Assembly (NCBI GenBank): GCA_018830285.1
Contig: JAHJSB010000055.1
Span: 240,205 to 304,204 of the forward strand
DNA length: 64,000 nt
Reading direction: 5' to 3'
Source: Alphaproteobacteria bacterium
GTDB lineage: Bacteria; Pseudomonadota; Alphaproteobacteria; Caulobacterales; Hyphomonadaceae
In this document: in pieces, positions 16,299 to 25,720 of the stretch
How the letters are laid out: each line of letters starts with the position of its first letter
Numbering within the stretch: position 1 is the stretch's first letter
Position numbers and translations under genes: made by a program
Notes under the pieces: generated by a model
Told to the model about the DNA's origin: nothing
Database searches by the model: none
What the model saw: only the letters and a program-made list of their open reading frames with translations

Positions 16299-17090
16299 CT
16301 ACGCAGACTGCGCCATGTCGCCGTGTGACGATGGCACGAGCTCGCGATAGGCGCGCCAGCTGGCGAGGCCGATGACAGGGAAGGTGACGACCAGGCCGAG
16401 AAAGCCGGTGGCGATGCCAAGCGCGGTGAGGGCGACGATCAGCACGGCCCAGACCAGCATCGGCAGGAAGTTCTGCGCGATCGTGCGCACGCTGGTGATC
16501 GTCGCGATGAAGACGTTGGTCTTCTCGTTCAGCAGCATCGGCGCAGACACGACCACAAGGGAATAGGCCATGAAGGCGATCACGCCGCCGATGGCCGTGC
16601 CGGCCATGACCATGGTGTGGCCCTCCGGGTCGGTCAGCATGAAGTTCACGAACTCGGGCAGCGTCTTGTGGACCCGGTAGGTCGACAGGCCATAGACGAT
16701 TTGCGACGCCTCGACCCAGAACGAGTAGACGAGGAACAGCGCGAGCCCGAGATACATCAGGTCCTGCCGGAAAGCAGAGCGCACGAACAGGATGTCGCCG
16801 ATCCGCGGTTTCTCGCCCTGTTCCAGCATGCGGCCCGTATTGTAGAGCCCCATGGCGAACATGGGTGCCACGAGCATGAAACCGGCGGCCAGCACGAACA
16901 GCCACTTCAGCGCGCCCACCGAATAGAGCGCAGCCGCCAGGCCGACGCTGAGCGCGACAAGGATGGCGCCGTAGGCCAGGCACGGCCAGAGCGCCTTGCG
17001 AAAATCGGCCCAGCCGCCAGCGAGCCAGCCGAAGGGCGCCGTCAGGCCAATCGTGTTGACGGCCGGCAATTGTGTCGGTGCCTGCTCCAT
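16299..17090 (-). CDS. DUF2189 domain-containing membrane protein
   Basis: A 263-residue integral membrane protein with about six hydrophobic segments (for example AILVALSVGLAAALYSVGAL and LFVLAAGFMLVAPMFAMGLY). The pattern WLAGGWADFRKALWPCLAYG at the N terminus and the later VVTFPVIGLASWRAYRELV are typical of the DUF2189 family. These are often found near respiratory or cytochrome oxidase genes in alphaproteobacteria; none are beside it here. The ATG at 17090 is chosen because GGGAGGG lies immediately upstream; the longer frame to 17207 is not needed. Its function is unknown. It is divergent from the TonB receptor gene. Confidence 0.8.
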   Translation of the reverse strand: MEQAPTQLPAVNTIGLTAPFGWLAGGWADFRKALWPCLAYGAILVALSVGLAAALYSVGALKWLFVLAAGFMLVAPMFAMGLYNTGRMLEQGEKPRIGDILFVRSAFRQDLMYLGLALFLVYSFWVEASQIVYGLSTYRVHKTLPEFVNFMLTDPEGHTMVMAGTAIGGVIAFMAYSLVVVSAPMLLNEKTNVFIATITSVRTIAQNFLPMLVWAVLIVALTALGIATGFLGLVVTFPVIGLASWRAYRELVPSSHGDMAQSA

Positions 17091-17210
17091 GCGTCCCTCC
17101 CAGAACATTTTGGCTGAGCTTAGCAGGGTGAACGCAGCGCGAAAGTAAGGAAAGGTACGCATGGGGGAAGATGGGGAAACGGGTGCCCGGAGCGTGCCCT
17201 GCGACATTGT

Positions 17211-17281
17211 TGCAAATGATTCTCACAAAACTTGCAAACAATTCTCAATCATGACATGTGTGCGCATGTAACTCATTCTCA
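17211..17281 (+). promoter_or_regulatory. Three tandem Fur-like iron-response boxes
   Basis: Three direct copies of a 15-base element occur before the TonB receptor start: TGCAAATGATTCTCA at 17211, TGCAAACAATTCTCA at 17233 and TGTAACTCATTCTCA at 17267. They resemble alphaproteobacterial Fur operators (TGCAAATnATTCTCA type). Their position 21-91 bp before the ATG fits promoter blocking when iron is plentiful. The same element recurs, inverted, at 47967-47981. Confidence 0.7.
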
Positions 17282-17301
17282 CTTACAAGGCTTATTGTCT
17301 C

Positions 17302-19362
17302 ATGCGTTTCCTCACTGCCGGTGCCCTGGCCTTGTCTGCCCTCACAGCCTCTCCTGCCCTGGCAGACGACGGTGGCAAGGAGGTGGACGAGACTCGGGTG
17401 ATGGACACGATTGCTGTCCTTGGCACCTATCTTTCCAATGAGAAATTCAGCGGCACCAAGACGCAAACGCCGATTGTCGACGTGCCACAAAGCCTGTCGG
17501 TGGTGACGAGCGCCCAAATTGCCGAGCAGGCCTTCACCGATATGGGCGACGTCTTGCGTTACACGCCCGGCGCGTCGATCGGCCAGGGCGAAGGCCACCG
17601 CGACCAGATCACGATACGTGGCCAGAATTCGACGGCAGACTTCTTCATCGATGGCTTGCGTGACGATGTGCAGTACTTCCGGCCATTGTATAATATCGAG
17701 CAGATCGAAATCCTGCGCGGATCAAATGCCATGATCTTCGGCCGTGGCGGCGGCGGCGGCGTGGTGAATCGCGCGACCAAGCGGCCCGATTCCAGTGCCG
17801 ATATTGCCAGCCTGTCGGTCAGTGCCGATACGTTTGGAGAGATATCGGGCGCCATCGATTACAATACGGCGACAAGTGCGGACTCGACCGTTCGGATCAA
17901 TGCGTTCGCCGAATCGCTGAACAATCACCGCGACCAGTTCGGTGGCGACCGGTTTGCCGTCAATCCGACATTTGCCACCCGGTTGGGCCCGGATACCAGC
18001 CTGCTCTTGTCCTATGAGTTCGTGGACGACGACCGGGTCGTCGACCGGGGCGTGCCGTCGGACGGATCCGGCGCACCGCTTGCGGGCTATGACACATTTT
18101 TCTTCGGCAGCCCGGACCGGAACCGGACGACCCTGCAGGCCAATATCGCCAAGGCGCGCCTGGACCACCGGTTTTCGGAATCGCTGTCGATCAATACGAC
18201 GCTGCAATATGCCGACTATGACAAGATGTACCAGAACATCTATGCGGCGAGCTTCGACGCCGTTGCCGATACAGTCACCCTTGACGGGTACCAGGATGAA
18301 ACGGCGCGTGACAACCTGATCCTGCAGACGAACCTGGTCTCGGAATTTGCATTGGGCGGCCTTGCCCACACGCTGCTGATCGGCGCCGAATATGCCGACC
18401 AGCAGTCCGCCAATGCGCGTCATGACAACGTGTTTTCCGACACCAATGACGACCAGACCACGATAGCCGTGACCCGCCCGCTGGCCTTGCCGGCCTTTGC
18501 GTTTTCAAACCCGGTTCGCAACCGCCGGTCCGATGTCCAGGTCCTGTCGGTGTATGCCCAGGACCAGGTCGACCTTGGCCAGCATTTCAAGCTGATCGCC
18601 GGGCTCCGGTTCGACCGGTTCGAAATCGACGTGAATGACCTTCAAAACGCAGCGCAATTCAGCCGTGCCGATGAAGAAATCTCGCCGCGTATCGGCATTA
18701 TCTACAAGCCGATGGAAAACGTGTCCGCCTATGCGAGCTACAGCAAATCCTTCCTGCCGCGATCGGGCGACCAGTTCCTCGAATTGAGCGACGCAAGCGC
18801 CCAGCTCGAGCCCGAGGAATTCAACAACCAGGAGATTGGCATCAAGTGGGACATGCAATCCGGTCTCAGCCTGACGGCGGCCCTGTTCAAGCTTGACCGG
18901 GATACGACCGAGCGTACGGCGGACGGTGAAGACAGCTTTGTCACGACGTCGGAAACACAAGGGTTTGAAGTCCAGCTTGGCGGCCAGGCAACCGATCGCT
19001 GGCGGGTGGATATCGGGTATAGCTATCTCGATGCGGAGCTTGCAGACGGATCGGCGGGCAGCCAGGTCCCGGCGCACATGTTCTCGGTCTGGAACCGCTA
19101 CGATGTGTCGTCGCAACTCGGTTTCGGCCTCGGGGTCACCTACCAGGACGAACAGTTCGCGTCGGCCAGCAACGCGGTAACGGTGCCGGATTTCACCCGG
19201 GTGGATGCGGGTGTTTTCTACACGATGCGCAACGGTACGGTGTTGCAGCTGAATATCGAGAACCTGCTGGACGAGGACTATTTCCCGGCCGCGCACAATA
19301 ACAACAACATTTCCCCTGGTGCGCCGCTCAATGCACGGTTTTCGGTCAAAACGAGTTTTTGA
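17302..19362 (+). CDS. TonB-dependent siderophore receptor (catecholate/ferric type)
   Basis: A 686-residue outer-membrane receptor. Signal peptide 1-21 (cleavage after ALA), plug domain about 45-165 with VPQSLSVVTSAQI and IEILRGSNAMIFGRG, then a beta-barrel ending in a terminal Phe (VKTSF) as required for outer-membrane insertion. The plug resembles that of the Fiu/CirA and TIGR01783 siderophore receptors. It would import ferric siderophores using TonB-ExbBD energy; no siderophore synthesis genes are in the window, so it may use foreign siderophores. Three Fur-like boxes precede it. No transporter or TonB genes are adjacent. Confidence 0.9.
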   Translation: MRFLTAGALALSALTASPALADDGGKEVDETRVMDTIAVLGTYLSNEKFSGTKTQTPIVDVPQSLSVVTSAQIAEQAFTDMGDVLRYTPGASIGQGEGHRDQITIRGQNSTADFFIDGLRDDVQYFRPLYNIEQIEILRGSNAMIFGRGGGGGVVNRATKRPDSSADIASLSVSADTFGEISGAIDYNTATSADSTVRINAFAESLNNHRDQFGGDRFAVNPTFATRLGPDTSLLLSYEFVDDDRVVDRGVPSDGSGAPLAGYDTFFFGSPDRNRTTLQANIAKARLDHRFSESLSINTTLQYADYDKMYQNIYAASFDAVADTVTLDGYQDETARDNLILQTNLVSEFALGGLAHTLLIGAEYADQQSANARHDNVFSDTNDDQTTIAVTRPLALPAFAFSNPVRNRRSDVQVLSVYAQDQVDLGQHFKLIAGLRFDRFEIDVNDLQNAAQFSRADEEISPRIGIIYKPMENVSAYASYSKSFLPRSGDQFLELSDASAQLEPEEFNNQEIGIKWDMQSGLSLTAALFKLDRDTTERTADGEDSFVTTSETQGFEVQLGGQATDRWRVDIGYSYLDAELADGSAGSQVPAHMFSVWNRYDVSSQLGFGLGVTYQDEQFASASNAVTVPDFTRVDAGVFYTMRNGTVLQLNIENLLDEDYFPAAHNNNNISPGAPLNARFSVKTSF

Positions 19363-19423
19363 GCAGGCAGGCCCGCCATCCCGGGATGAATGCGGCCAGG
19401 AATCGCCGGATACCGGTGTCGGT

Positions 19424-21580
19424 TCAGTCCTTCCCCGGACGATAGGTTCGGGTCGCGCTTGCCAGCAAGTCCTCACGCGTCAGGTGCGCCTTGCGCCATT
19501 CTTCGGCGGCGAAGAGGGGGGCCTGGTCGGCATAGTGGGGTGAGGCCTTGTCGAGCGTGGCGCTGCCATAGGGGCTGATGACGCGTGCTTGCTGGTGGCC
19601 GGCGGCGTCCCATTCGACCAGCGCGATCCATGTGTCGCCGGCGGTCATGTGCAGTTCGCCATCATCGCCCATGGCTTCGGGATAGACTGCGCGCAGCGTG
19701 TCGGCGGCGCCGCTGATCGGTAGGCTGGCCTTGCCGCGCACGAGCCGGTTGACCTCGCCCCATTCCGGGTCGATCCGGCCATGGTGGACGGTCAGCCATT
19801 CGACCGCCTCGCGGAAAGCGGTTTCCGGATCCGGGGCGGGCAGGTGGGTGTATTTCGCGGTGACTTCGCGCAGCACGGTCAGGCCGCCGAGGGCTGCATA
19901 GCGGCTGTCGGCATTCATCTTCCTGTCCCATGCGGCGAGGCGTTTGGCGGCCTCGGCCATTTCCGGTTCCTGGCTCCAGTCGACCGCGAGCACCCGGGCA
20001 ATCAGCTCTGCCGCTTCGGAGCCCTTGGCATAGGCGGTGTCGAACTTTAGCGCGATCAGGTCCGGCTCATTGATCGGGGTCTTGCCGTCGGTCAGTTCGA
20101 TCATGCGCAGTGAGCGGTTCGACTGGTTGGTCTGCAGGCCCATGGACTGGGGGAAGTCCTCGGGGCGGAGATTGTCCGGGCCGTCCGTGGCGCTGTAGGG
20201 CGTATTATTGGAATTGAAGACGAGGCCGGACACGGGATTGATCAGTTTCGGCACGTCACTCCACGGACGATAGCCCTGCCAGATCAGGTCTGACCGGTCG
20301 CCCGGCATGTCGCCCGACCAGTCCCATGCATCGTTGCGGGCCGGGTACTGCGCATTGTGGATGAAGGCGACATTGGCGTCCTTGTCGGCATAGATATAGT
20401 TGATGCTGGGCAGGGCGTTCAGCGACATGGCGGACATGAAACCGTCCAAGTCATTGGCCTTGTTCAGGCGGTAATATTGTTCGAGCTGGCGGATTTCGCC
20501 CATGCCGGAAAAGCGGACCGCATAGGTGCCGTGTTTCGATTCGATAACCGGGCCATGAGCGGAGCGGAGCACCTTGCGATTCACCTTCAGGGCAAAGGGG
20601 CCGACCAGTTTGACGTGCAGCGTGACGGTGGATTCGGCGAAATTGACCCATTCGCCATCCAGCTTGTACTGGTTCGCATCGTCCGGGTTCACGGTCAGGA
20701 CATAGGTATCGACCAGGTCCTGCGCGCTGACCGTATTGGCCCAGCCGAGATTGGCATTGAAGCCGTGCAGGATGACCGGCGTGCCGGGGAAGATGCCGCC
20801 GGTAATGTCGAGGCCTTCATCGGACGATATCTGCGCCTCGTACCAGGCGACGGGGCCGGTCAGCGGCTGGTGGGAATTGATCACGAGGCGGGTGACATGG
20901 TCGCCGGCCCGGCTGGCGGAAACGGCGATGCCGTTCGAGCCGCGTTCGGCCATTGTCTTCGGGGCGATCATGAAGGCCTTGCGGCCCGCTGCCGGGTCGA
21001 GCGCGATGGCCTGCGTATAGTCTTCGCCGAACAGGTGCAGCAGCGTTTCGTCGAGGCCGTAGAAGAAGGGCGTCTTGAACACGAAGCCGGCGACGACATC
21101 TTCGGCCGTGAAGGGGGCAAGGCCGCGCCATGTCGCCTTGGGGTGTTCGGACGCATAGAGATTGAGGCCGGTCGCATAGGCTTCGGCCATGGCTTTGACA
21201 TCGTCGGGCACGTCGGCGGCGTAGCGCGCGTCCATCGTGTCCCAGACGCCGAGCAGGGCGACGATATAGTCGAGCGGGGCGGCGTCCTTGCCGCGATAAT
21301 GGGCCATCACGCCCCGGCCTGCGGCGACGGTTTCCTGGATCGTCTCGAAATCATCCTCGGCATGGGCATAGGCGAGGCCGAAGGCGGCGTCGGTGTCGTG
21401 GGCCCCATGGATATGTGGCACGCCGAATTCGTCGCGGATCACTTCAGCGTCATAACTGGCGGCGCCAGCGGCCAGCACGCTGGCGGACGGGTTGGCGGGC
21501 AGCGGGTCCCAGAGATAGATGCCTGCGCCGATCAGGACGATGAGCAAGAGGGCGCCAGCGCCCGTCAGGATGCGTTTCAT
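19424..21580 (-). CDS. Penicillin acylase family (Ntn) hydrolase
   Basis: A 718-residue precursor of the Ntn-hydrolase penicillin amidase family. Residues 8-24 form an N-terminal membrane or export segment. EVIRDEFGVPHIHG (46-59) and AFGLAYAHAEDDF (66-78) are the family's N-terminal signatures. Self-cleavage is predicted before Ser215 in RGSNGIAVS, which would become the beta-chain nucleophile. Members hydrolyse N-acyl amides, including penicillins and acyl-homoserine lactones, so quorum quenching is one possibility but is not shown by sequence. The ATG at 21580 is chosen because it opens the export segment. It converges on the TonB receptor gene and is divergent from argB. Confidence 0.88.
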   Translation of the reverse strand: MKRILTGAGALLLIVLIGAGIYLWDPLPANPSASVLAAGAASYDAEVIRDEFGVPHIHGAHDTDAAFGLAYAHAEDDFETIQETVAAGRGVMAHYRGKDAAPLDYIVALLGVWDTMDARYAADVPDDVKAMAEAYATGLNLYASEHPKATWRGLAPFTAEDVVAGFVFKTPFFYGLDETLLHLFGEDYTQAIALDPAAGRKAFMIAPKTMAERGSNGIAVSASRAGDHVTRLVINSHQPLTGPVAWYEAQISSDEGLDITGGIFPGTPVILHGFNANLGWANTVSAQDLVDTYVLTVNPDDANQYKLDGEWVNFAESTVTLHVKLVGPFALKVNRKVLRSAHGPVIESKHGTYAVRFSGMGEIRQLEQYYRLNKANDLDGFMSAMSLNALPSINYIYADKDANVAFIHNAQYPARNDAWDWSGDMPGDRSDLIWQGYRPWSDVPKLINPVSGLVFNSNNTPYSATDGPDNLRPEDFPQSMGLQTNQSNRSLRMIELTDGKTPINEPDLIALKFDTAYAKGSEAAELIARVLAVDWSQEPEMAEAAKRLAAWDRKMNADSRYAALGGLTVLREVTAKYTHLPAPDPETAFREAVEWLTVHHGRIDPEWGEVNRLVRGKASLPISGAADTLRAVYPEAMGDDGELHMTAGDTWIALVEWDAAGHQQARVISPYGSATLDKASPHYADQAPLFAAEEWRKAHLTREDLLASATRTYRPGKD

Positions 21581-21728
21581 GGTATCTTCCCCGCCAGTTG
21601 GTCTTTTTGACAGCCTAACGCCGCGCCGCCGATCTGTCGCGTGCCGATTGGAAGGGTTTCGCTGGGCTGAAAAGCGCCTTATGAGGCTGGCCCACACGCA
21701 TTGATCGCGAAGGATGGCGCATCGCCCC

Positions 21729-22625
21729 ATGACAGACCCTGTTGCACACGCCCGGTTCACGGCCAAAACCCTGTCCGAGGCCCTGCCCTATATCCAGCGC
21801 TATGCGGGCCAGACAATTGTCGTCAAATATGGCGGCCATGCCATGGTGGACCCGGCCTTGTCGGCGGGCTTTGCGCGCGATGTCGTGCTGCTGAAGGCGC
21901 TCGGCATCCACCCGGTGATCGTGCATGGCGGCGGCCCGCAGATCGGCAAGCTGCTGGAAAAGCTGGGCATCGTGTCGGAATTCAAGGGCGGCCTGCGGGT
22001 CACCGACGAGGAAACGATGGAAGTTGTCGAAATGGTCCTGTCCGGGCCGATCAACAAATCCATCGTGCGGGCGATCAACCAGGCGGGCGGCAAGGCCGTC
22101 GGCCTGTCGGGCTCTGACGGCAACCTGATCCGCGCCGAAAAGGCGACCAAGACGACCAAGGACCCTGACAGCCATATCGAACGGGTGCTCGATCTCGGCT
22201 TTGTCGGCGAGCCGAGCACGATCGACACGACCGTGCTGGACGTGATGCTGCGCAATGATTCGCAGCTAATCCCGGTCGTCGCGCCGGTCGGCGTCGGCCA
22301 TGATGGCGCGCGCTACAATATCAATGCCGACACGGCGGCCGGGGCGCTGGCGGCGGCGCTGGGCGCGAGCCGCCTGTTGCTGCTGACGGACGTGGCTGGT
22401 GTGCTCGACAAGCAGAAAAACCTGATCCGCGAAATCCCGGTGGCGGACATTCCGGGGCTGATCGCAGACGGCACAGCTGCAGGTGGCATGATTCCCAAGC
22501 TTGAAACTGCCGCGCATTCCGTAAATCATGGTGTTGGGGCGGCTGTGATACTTGATGGGCGTGCGCCGCACGCTCTCCTCATGGAGCTATTCACAGAACA
22601 TGGCGCAGGTACGCTCGTTTCTTAG
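21729..22625 (+). CDS. argB: Acetylglutamate kinase
   Basis: A 298-residue amino-acid kinase for the second step of arginine synthesis (N-acetylglutamate to its 5-phosphate). Diagnostic motifs are VVKYGGHAM (near 33), VHGGGPQIG (near 68), the [17 protein letters not shown] substrate/ATP region, and GMIPKLETA near the C terminus. The start at 21729 ([10 protein letters not shown]) is preferred over the in-frame codon 15 bp upstream. The DUF1036 gene starts inside its last 26 bases, so the two are coupled. Confidence 0.96.
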   Translation: MTDPVAHARFTAKTLSEALPYIQRYAGQTIVVKYGGHAMVDPALSAGFARDVVLLKALGIHPVIVHGGGPQIGKLLEKLGIVSEFKGGLRVTDEETMEVVEMVLSGPINKSIVRAINQAGGKAVGLSGSDGNLIRAEKATKTTKDPDSHIERVLDLGFVGEPSTIDTTVLDVMLRNDSQLIPVVAPVGVGHDGARYNINADTAAGALAAALGASRLLLLTDVAGVLDKQKNLIREIPVADIPGLIADGTAAGGMIPKLETAAHSVNHGVGAAVILDGRAPHALLMELFTEHGAGTLVS

Positions 22626-23637
22626 ACTTCTCGGCGCGCTTGGCGCGTTGTTGGCATTTGGCAGCGGTGCCCAGGCGCAGGACGGCGCCGACGGCTGGTC
22701 GCTGTGCAACCGGACCAGCTTTATCATCGAGGCGGCGATAGGCCGGCCCGAGGGCGCCGGCATCACGGTGGAAGGCTGGATCAAGCTGCAGCCGGGCAGC
22801 TGCAAGCTCGCCCTGCCCGGCCCGCTGGAGCCGAAATTCCATTTCGTCTATGCCCGTACGTCTTCGGCCCACCGGGGCGGCGTTCGCGAATGGGGCGGCA
22901 ATACTGATCTTTGCGTCGACCCGACGGGCAGTTTTTCGTTGGAAAGCCCGCCGGAATGTTCGGCCATGGGGCTTGAGGCGCGGGGCTTCCGGGCAGTGGA
23001 GGTCACGCGGCGGACCCGCTGGGTCACGCCCTTTACCGAGATCGACAATTATGACTCCACCAAGGCAAGGGCCGCCGGTATCCAGCGCCTGCTGGAGGAA
23101 GCCGGGGTCGTGTCCGGCGTGATCGACGGCAATATCGGCCACAAGACCCGCACCGCAATTGGTGAATTCCTGAAAAAGAACGGCCTGCCCGCGACGACGT
23201 CGGAATCTGACCTGATCGACTTCCTCGAACAGGTCGCCAAGGAACGCGGCCGTGCGGTCGGGTTTACCGTTTGCAATCGTACCAAGAACCGGATCTGGAG
23301 CGCGATTGCGCGGCGCGGCTCCGAAGGCTGGGAAAGCCGGGGCTGGTGGTTGCTCGAGGCGGGGGGCTGTTCGCGCGTGATCGACAGGCCGTTGAGCGGG
23401 GCGGACCATTTCGTCTATGGCGAGATGGAGGACGGCGATGCGTTGCGCACGCTGGCCAAGGCGTCGGACGCGTTCTGTGTCGGGCGCTCGAAATTCGCGA
23501 TTGTCGGCCGCGACGATTGCGAGGCGTCCGCCTATCGGACCGCCCTGTTCGCTGCAACGCCGGCGCCGGTCGACCGCAAACTGGTGTTCGAATTCTTCGA
23601 GCGCGATTTCGCAAAGGCCAGCGCAAATGACCGATAG
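22600..23637 (+). CDS. Secreted protein with two DUF1036 domains flanking a peptidoglycan-binding-like region
   Basis: A 345-residue protein with a signal peptide (cleavage near AQAQD, residue 27). DUF1036 copies lie at about 28-130 ([20 protein letters not shown]) and about 225-330 ([17 protein letters not shown]). Both show the CNRT-type opening and conserved Cys residues. Between them, [20 protein letters not shown] and the following [12 protein letters not shown] match a peptidoglycan-binding-1 repeat. The function is unknown; periplasmic cell-envelope association is inferred. It overlaps argB by 26 bp and the HAD gene by 11 bp. The duplicated domain probably arose by internal duplication. 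Confidence 0.82.
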   Translation: MAQVRSFLRLLGALGALLAFGSGAQAQDGADGWSLCNRTSFIIEAAIGRPEGAGITVEGWIKLQPGSCKLALPGPLEPKFHFVYARTSSAHRGGVREWGGNTDLCVDPTGSFSLESPPECSAMGLEARGFRAVEVTRRTRWVTPFTEIDNYDSTKARAAGIQRLLEEAGVVSGVIDGNIGHKTRTAIGEFLKKNGLPATTSESDLIDFLEQVAKERGRAVGFTVCNRTKNRIWSAIARRGSEGWESRGWWLLEAGGCSRVIDRPLSGADHFVYGEMEDGDALRTLAKASDAFCVGRSKFAIVGRDDCEASAYRTALFAATPAPVDRKLVFEFFERDFAKASANDR

Positions 23638-24400
23638 GCATGCAGGCGTCCACCTGACGCCCTTCGGCAGTTTCGGGCACGTTCGCAACTGGGTATTCGA
23701 TCTCGACAACACGCTGTACCCGGCCGAATGCGATCTCTTCGCCGAGATCGACACGCGGATGACGGACTTTGTTTCGCGGTTGCTGAGCCTGCCCCGGGCG
23801 GATGCTCGCATCGTCCAGAAAAAGTACTATGCCGAGCACGGCACGACGCTTTCTGGCCTGATGGAGGTCCACAAGATAGACCCATCAGATTTCCTCAGCT
23901 ACGTTCATGAAATAGACCTGACGCCGTTGCCGGACCTGCCGCTGCTGCGTACGGCGCTGGAATCGCTGCCGGGCCGCAAGTTCGTCTACACCAACGGCTC
24001 GCGGCGCCATGCCGAGCGCGTCACCGAGAAAATGGGCCTGGCCCATATCTTCAACGGCAGCTTCGGTATCGAGGACGCGGCCTATGCGCCGAAGCCCCGG
24101 CCGGCCTCCTATACCGCATTCAGCGCGCTGCACGATGTCGATCCAAATGAATCCATATTCTTCGAGGACCTCGCCCGTAATCTCGCGCCCGCCAAGCAGG
24201 CCGGATTCACGACGGTCCTGGTGCATTCGGAAAAAGACTGGAGCGACGAACCGATTGAGGCGCGTCCTGCAAGCCTTGCGGACGTTCTGGGGGATGACGG
24301 GCTTGGCCACATCGACTATGTGACGGGCGACCTTGCCGCTTTCCTTGAAGCGGCCCTGGAAACCCTCAAGCCTGCCTGTCCTCCGGAGACCCAGACATGA
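23627..24400 (+). CDS. HAD-type pyrimidine 5'-nucleotidase
   Basis: A 257-residue HAD hydrolase with motif I D25-L-D27-N-T-L-Y, the helical cap typical of the SDT1/Phm8-like pyrimidine 5'-nucleotidase group, motif II TNGS (near 124), the motif III Lys in YAPKPRP, and motif [12 protein letters not shown]. It probably removes phosphate from pyrimidine nucleotides. It sits between argB and dapD, where this family is commonly found in alphaproteobacteria. Its start overlaps the previous gene and its stop overlaps dapD (ATGA). Confidence 0.85.
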   Translation: MTDRHAGVHLTPFGSFGHVRNWVFDLDNTLYPAECDLFAEIDTRMTDFVSRLLSLPRADARIVQKKYYAEHGTTLSGLMEVHKIDPSDFLSYVHEIDLTPLPDLPLLRTALESLPGRKFVYTNGSRRHAERVTEKMGLAHIFNGSFGIEDAAYAPKPRPASYTAFSALHDVDPNESIFFEDLARNLAPAKQAGFTTVLVHSEKDWSDEPIEARPASLADVLGDDGLGHIDYVTGDLAAFLEAALETLKPACPPETQT

Positions 24401-25224
24401 CCCATGCCCTTGCCGACGTAATCGACCGCGCCTGGGAAGGCCGCGACGCTCTTTCGACCGAAACGAAGGGCGAAGTGCGCGAAGTCGTCGAAGCCGCGCT
24501 CGACCTGCTCGACCGGGGCGAGGCGCGCGTTGCCAGCAAGGAAGCCGATGGCAGCTGGACCGTGCACCAGTGGCTGAAAAAGGCCGTGCTCCTGTCGTTC
24601 CGCCTCAACGCCAATGGCATGATTGCCGGCGTGCCGGGCGGCGGCAACTGGTGGGACAAGGTGCCGTCGAAGTTCGAGGGCTGGGGCGAGACGGAGTTTC
24701 GCGAGGCCGGTTTCCGCGCCGTGCCGCCCGCTGCCGTGCGCCGGGGTGCCTTCATTGCGAAGAACGCCGTTCTGATGCCGTCTTACGTCAATATCGGCGC
24801 CTATGTCGGCGAAGGCACAATGATCGACACCTGGGCCTCCGTCGGCTCGTGTGCGCAGGTCGGCGCCAATTGCCACATCTCGGCCGGTACCGGCATTGGC
24901 GGCGTACTGGAGCCGCTGCAGGCGAACCCGACCATCATTGAGGACAATTGCTTCATCGGTGCGCGGTCTGAAGTGGTCGAGGGCGTTGTCGTGGGCGAAG
25001 GTTCGGTGATCGCCATGGGTGTCTTCATCACCCAGTCGACCAAGATTGTCGATCGCAAGACCGGCGCCATCACCTATGGCCATGTGCCGCCCTATTCGGT
25101 CGTCGTTCCGGGCACGCTGCCGGACAAGAATGGTGGCCCGAGCCTTGCCTGCGCGGTGATCGTGAAAACCGTGGATGCCCAGACGCGGTCGAAGACCGGC
25201 GTCAACGAGCTGCTGCGCGATTAG
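24397..25224 (+). CDS. dapD: 2,3,4,5-tetrahydropyridine-2,6-dicarboxylate N-succinyltransferase
   Basis: A 275-residue left-handed beta-helix acyltransferase of the succinylase branch of lysine/diaminopimelate synthesis. The N-terminal helical domain (1-100) is followed by hexapeptide repeats from about 110 to 235 ([39 protein letters not shown]). The length matches the family. Its product feeds both lysine and peptidoglycan; lysA for the last step is also in this window (51348). It overlaps the HAD gene by four bases and converges on the response regulator gene by four. Confidence 0.97.
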   Translation: MTHALADVIDRAWEGRDALSTETKGEVREVVEAALDLLDRGEARVASKEADGSWTVHQWLKKAVLLSFRLNANGMIAGVPGGGNWWDKVPSKFEGWGETEFREAGFRAVPPAAVRRGAFIAKNAVLMPSYVNIGAYVGEGTMIDTWASVGSCAQVGANCHISAGTGIGGVLEPLQANPTIIEDNCFIGARSEVVEGVVVGEGSVIAMGVFITQSTKIVDRKTGAITYGHVPPYSVVVPGTLPDKNGGPSLACAVIVKTVDAQTRSKTGVNELLRD

Positions 25225-25610
25225 GCTGGTGCGCCCTGTCCACGCTTTTCGGGCGGCGTCAGCAAAGTCTGCAGGGCCTTTTTCAGCTGGCGCGGCAGTG
25301 TCGGCTTGCGGCAGATCGGGGCTGAGGCATAGCGGGCCCGCAGCGCATCTTCCGCCGAATGACCGGTATTGAAGAGGAACGGGATGCCCCGGGCTGCCAG
25401 GATATCCGCGACCGGAAAGACAAGCTGTCCGGCGACATCGACGTCCAGGATGGCGGCATCCGCTTCAATGGATTCGGCCAGCTTCATCGCGGTTTGAATA
25501 GTATGCGCCGACGCGATCGCGGTGCCCCCCATTTCGGCGACCATGTCTTCGAGATCCATTGCGATCAGGATTTCATCTTCGACGATCAGGATTTGTGGCG
25601 CGTATTTCAT
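25221..25610 (-). CDS. Single-domain response regulator
   Basis: A 129-residue stand-alone receiver domain. Acidic pocket E11-D12, phospho-acceptor Asp56 in ILDVDVAG, Thr82 and the conserved Lys102 (RKP) are all present. No output domain is attached, so it acts by protein contact or as a phosphate sink. The ATG at 25610 is chosen because it opens the first strand ([12 protein letters not shown]). Single-domain regulators like this often pair with HWE-type kinases in alphaproteobacteria; no kinase is adjacent. It converges on dapD. Confidence 0.87.
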   Translation of the reverse strand: MKYAPQILIVEDEILIAMDLEDMVAEMGGTAIASAHTIQTAMKLAESIEADAAILDVDVAGQLVFPVADILAARGIPFLFNTGHSAEDALRARYASAPICRKPTLPRQLKKALQTLLTPPEKRGQGAPA

Positions 25611-25720
25611 GTCTAGCAAATGGTCTGGCACGTATTTCGTTCCAATATTCAAGCAGTCACACAATGTTATCGCCATGCGAGGCGGCGGCAACATCCGTGT
25701 GACTGCCTGTTGTCGGACGA

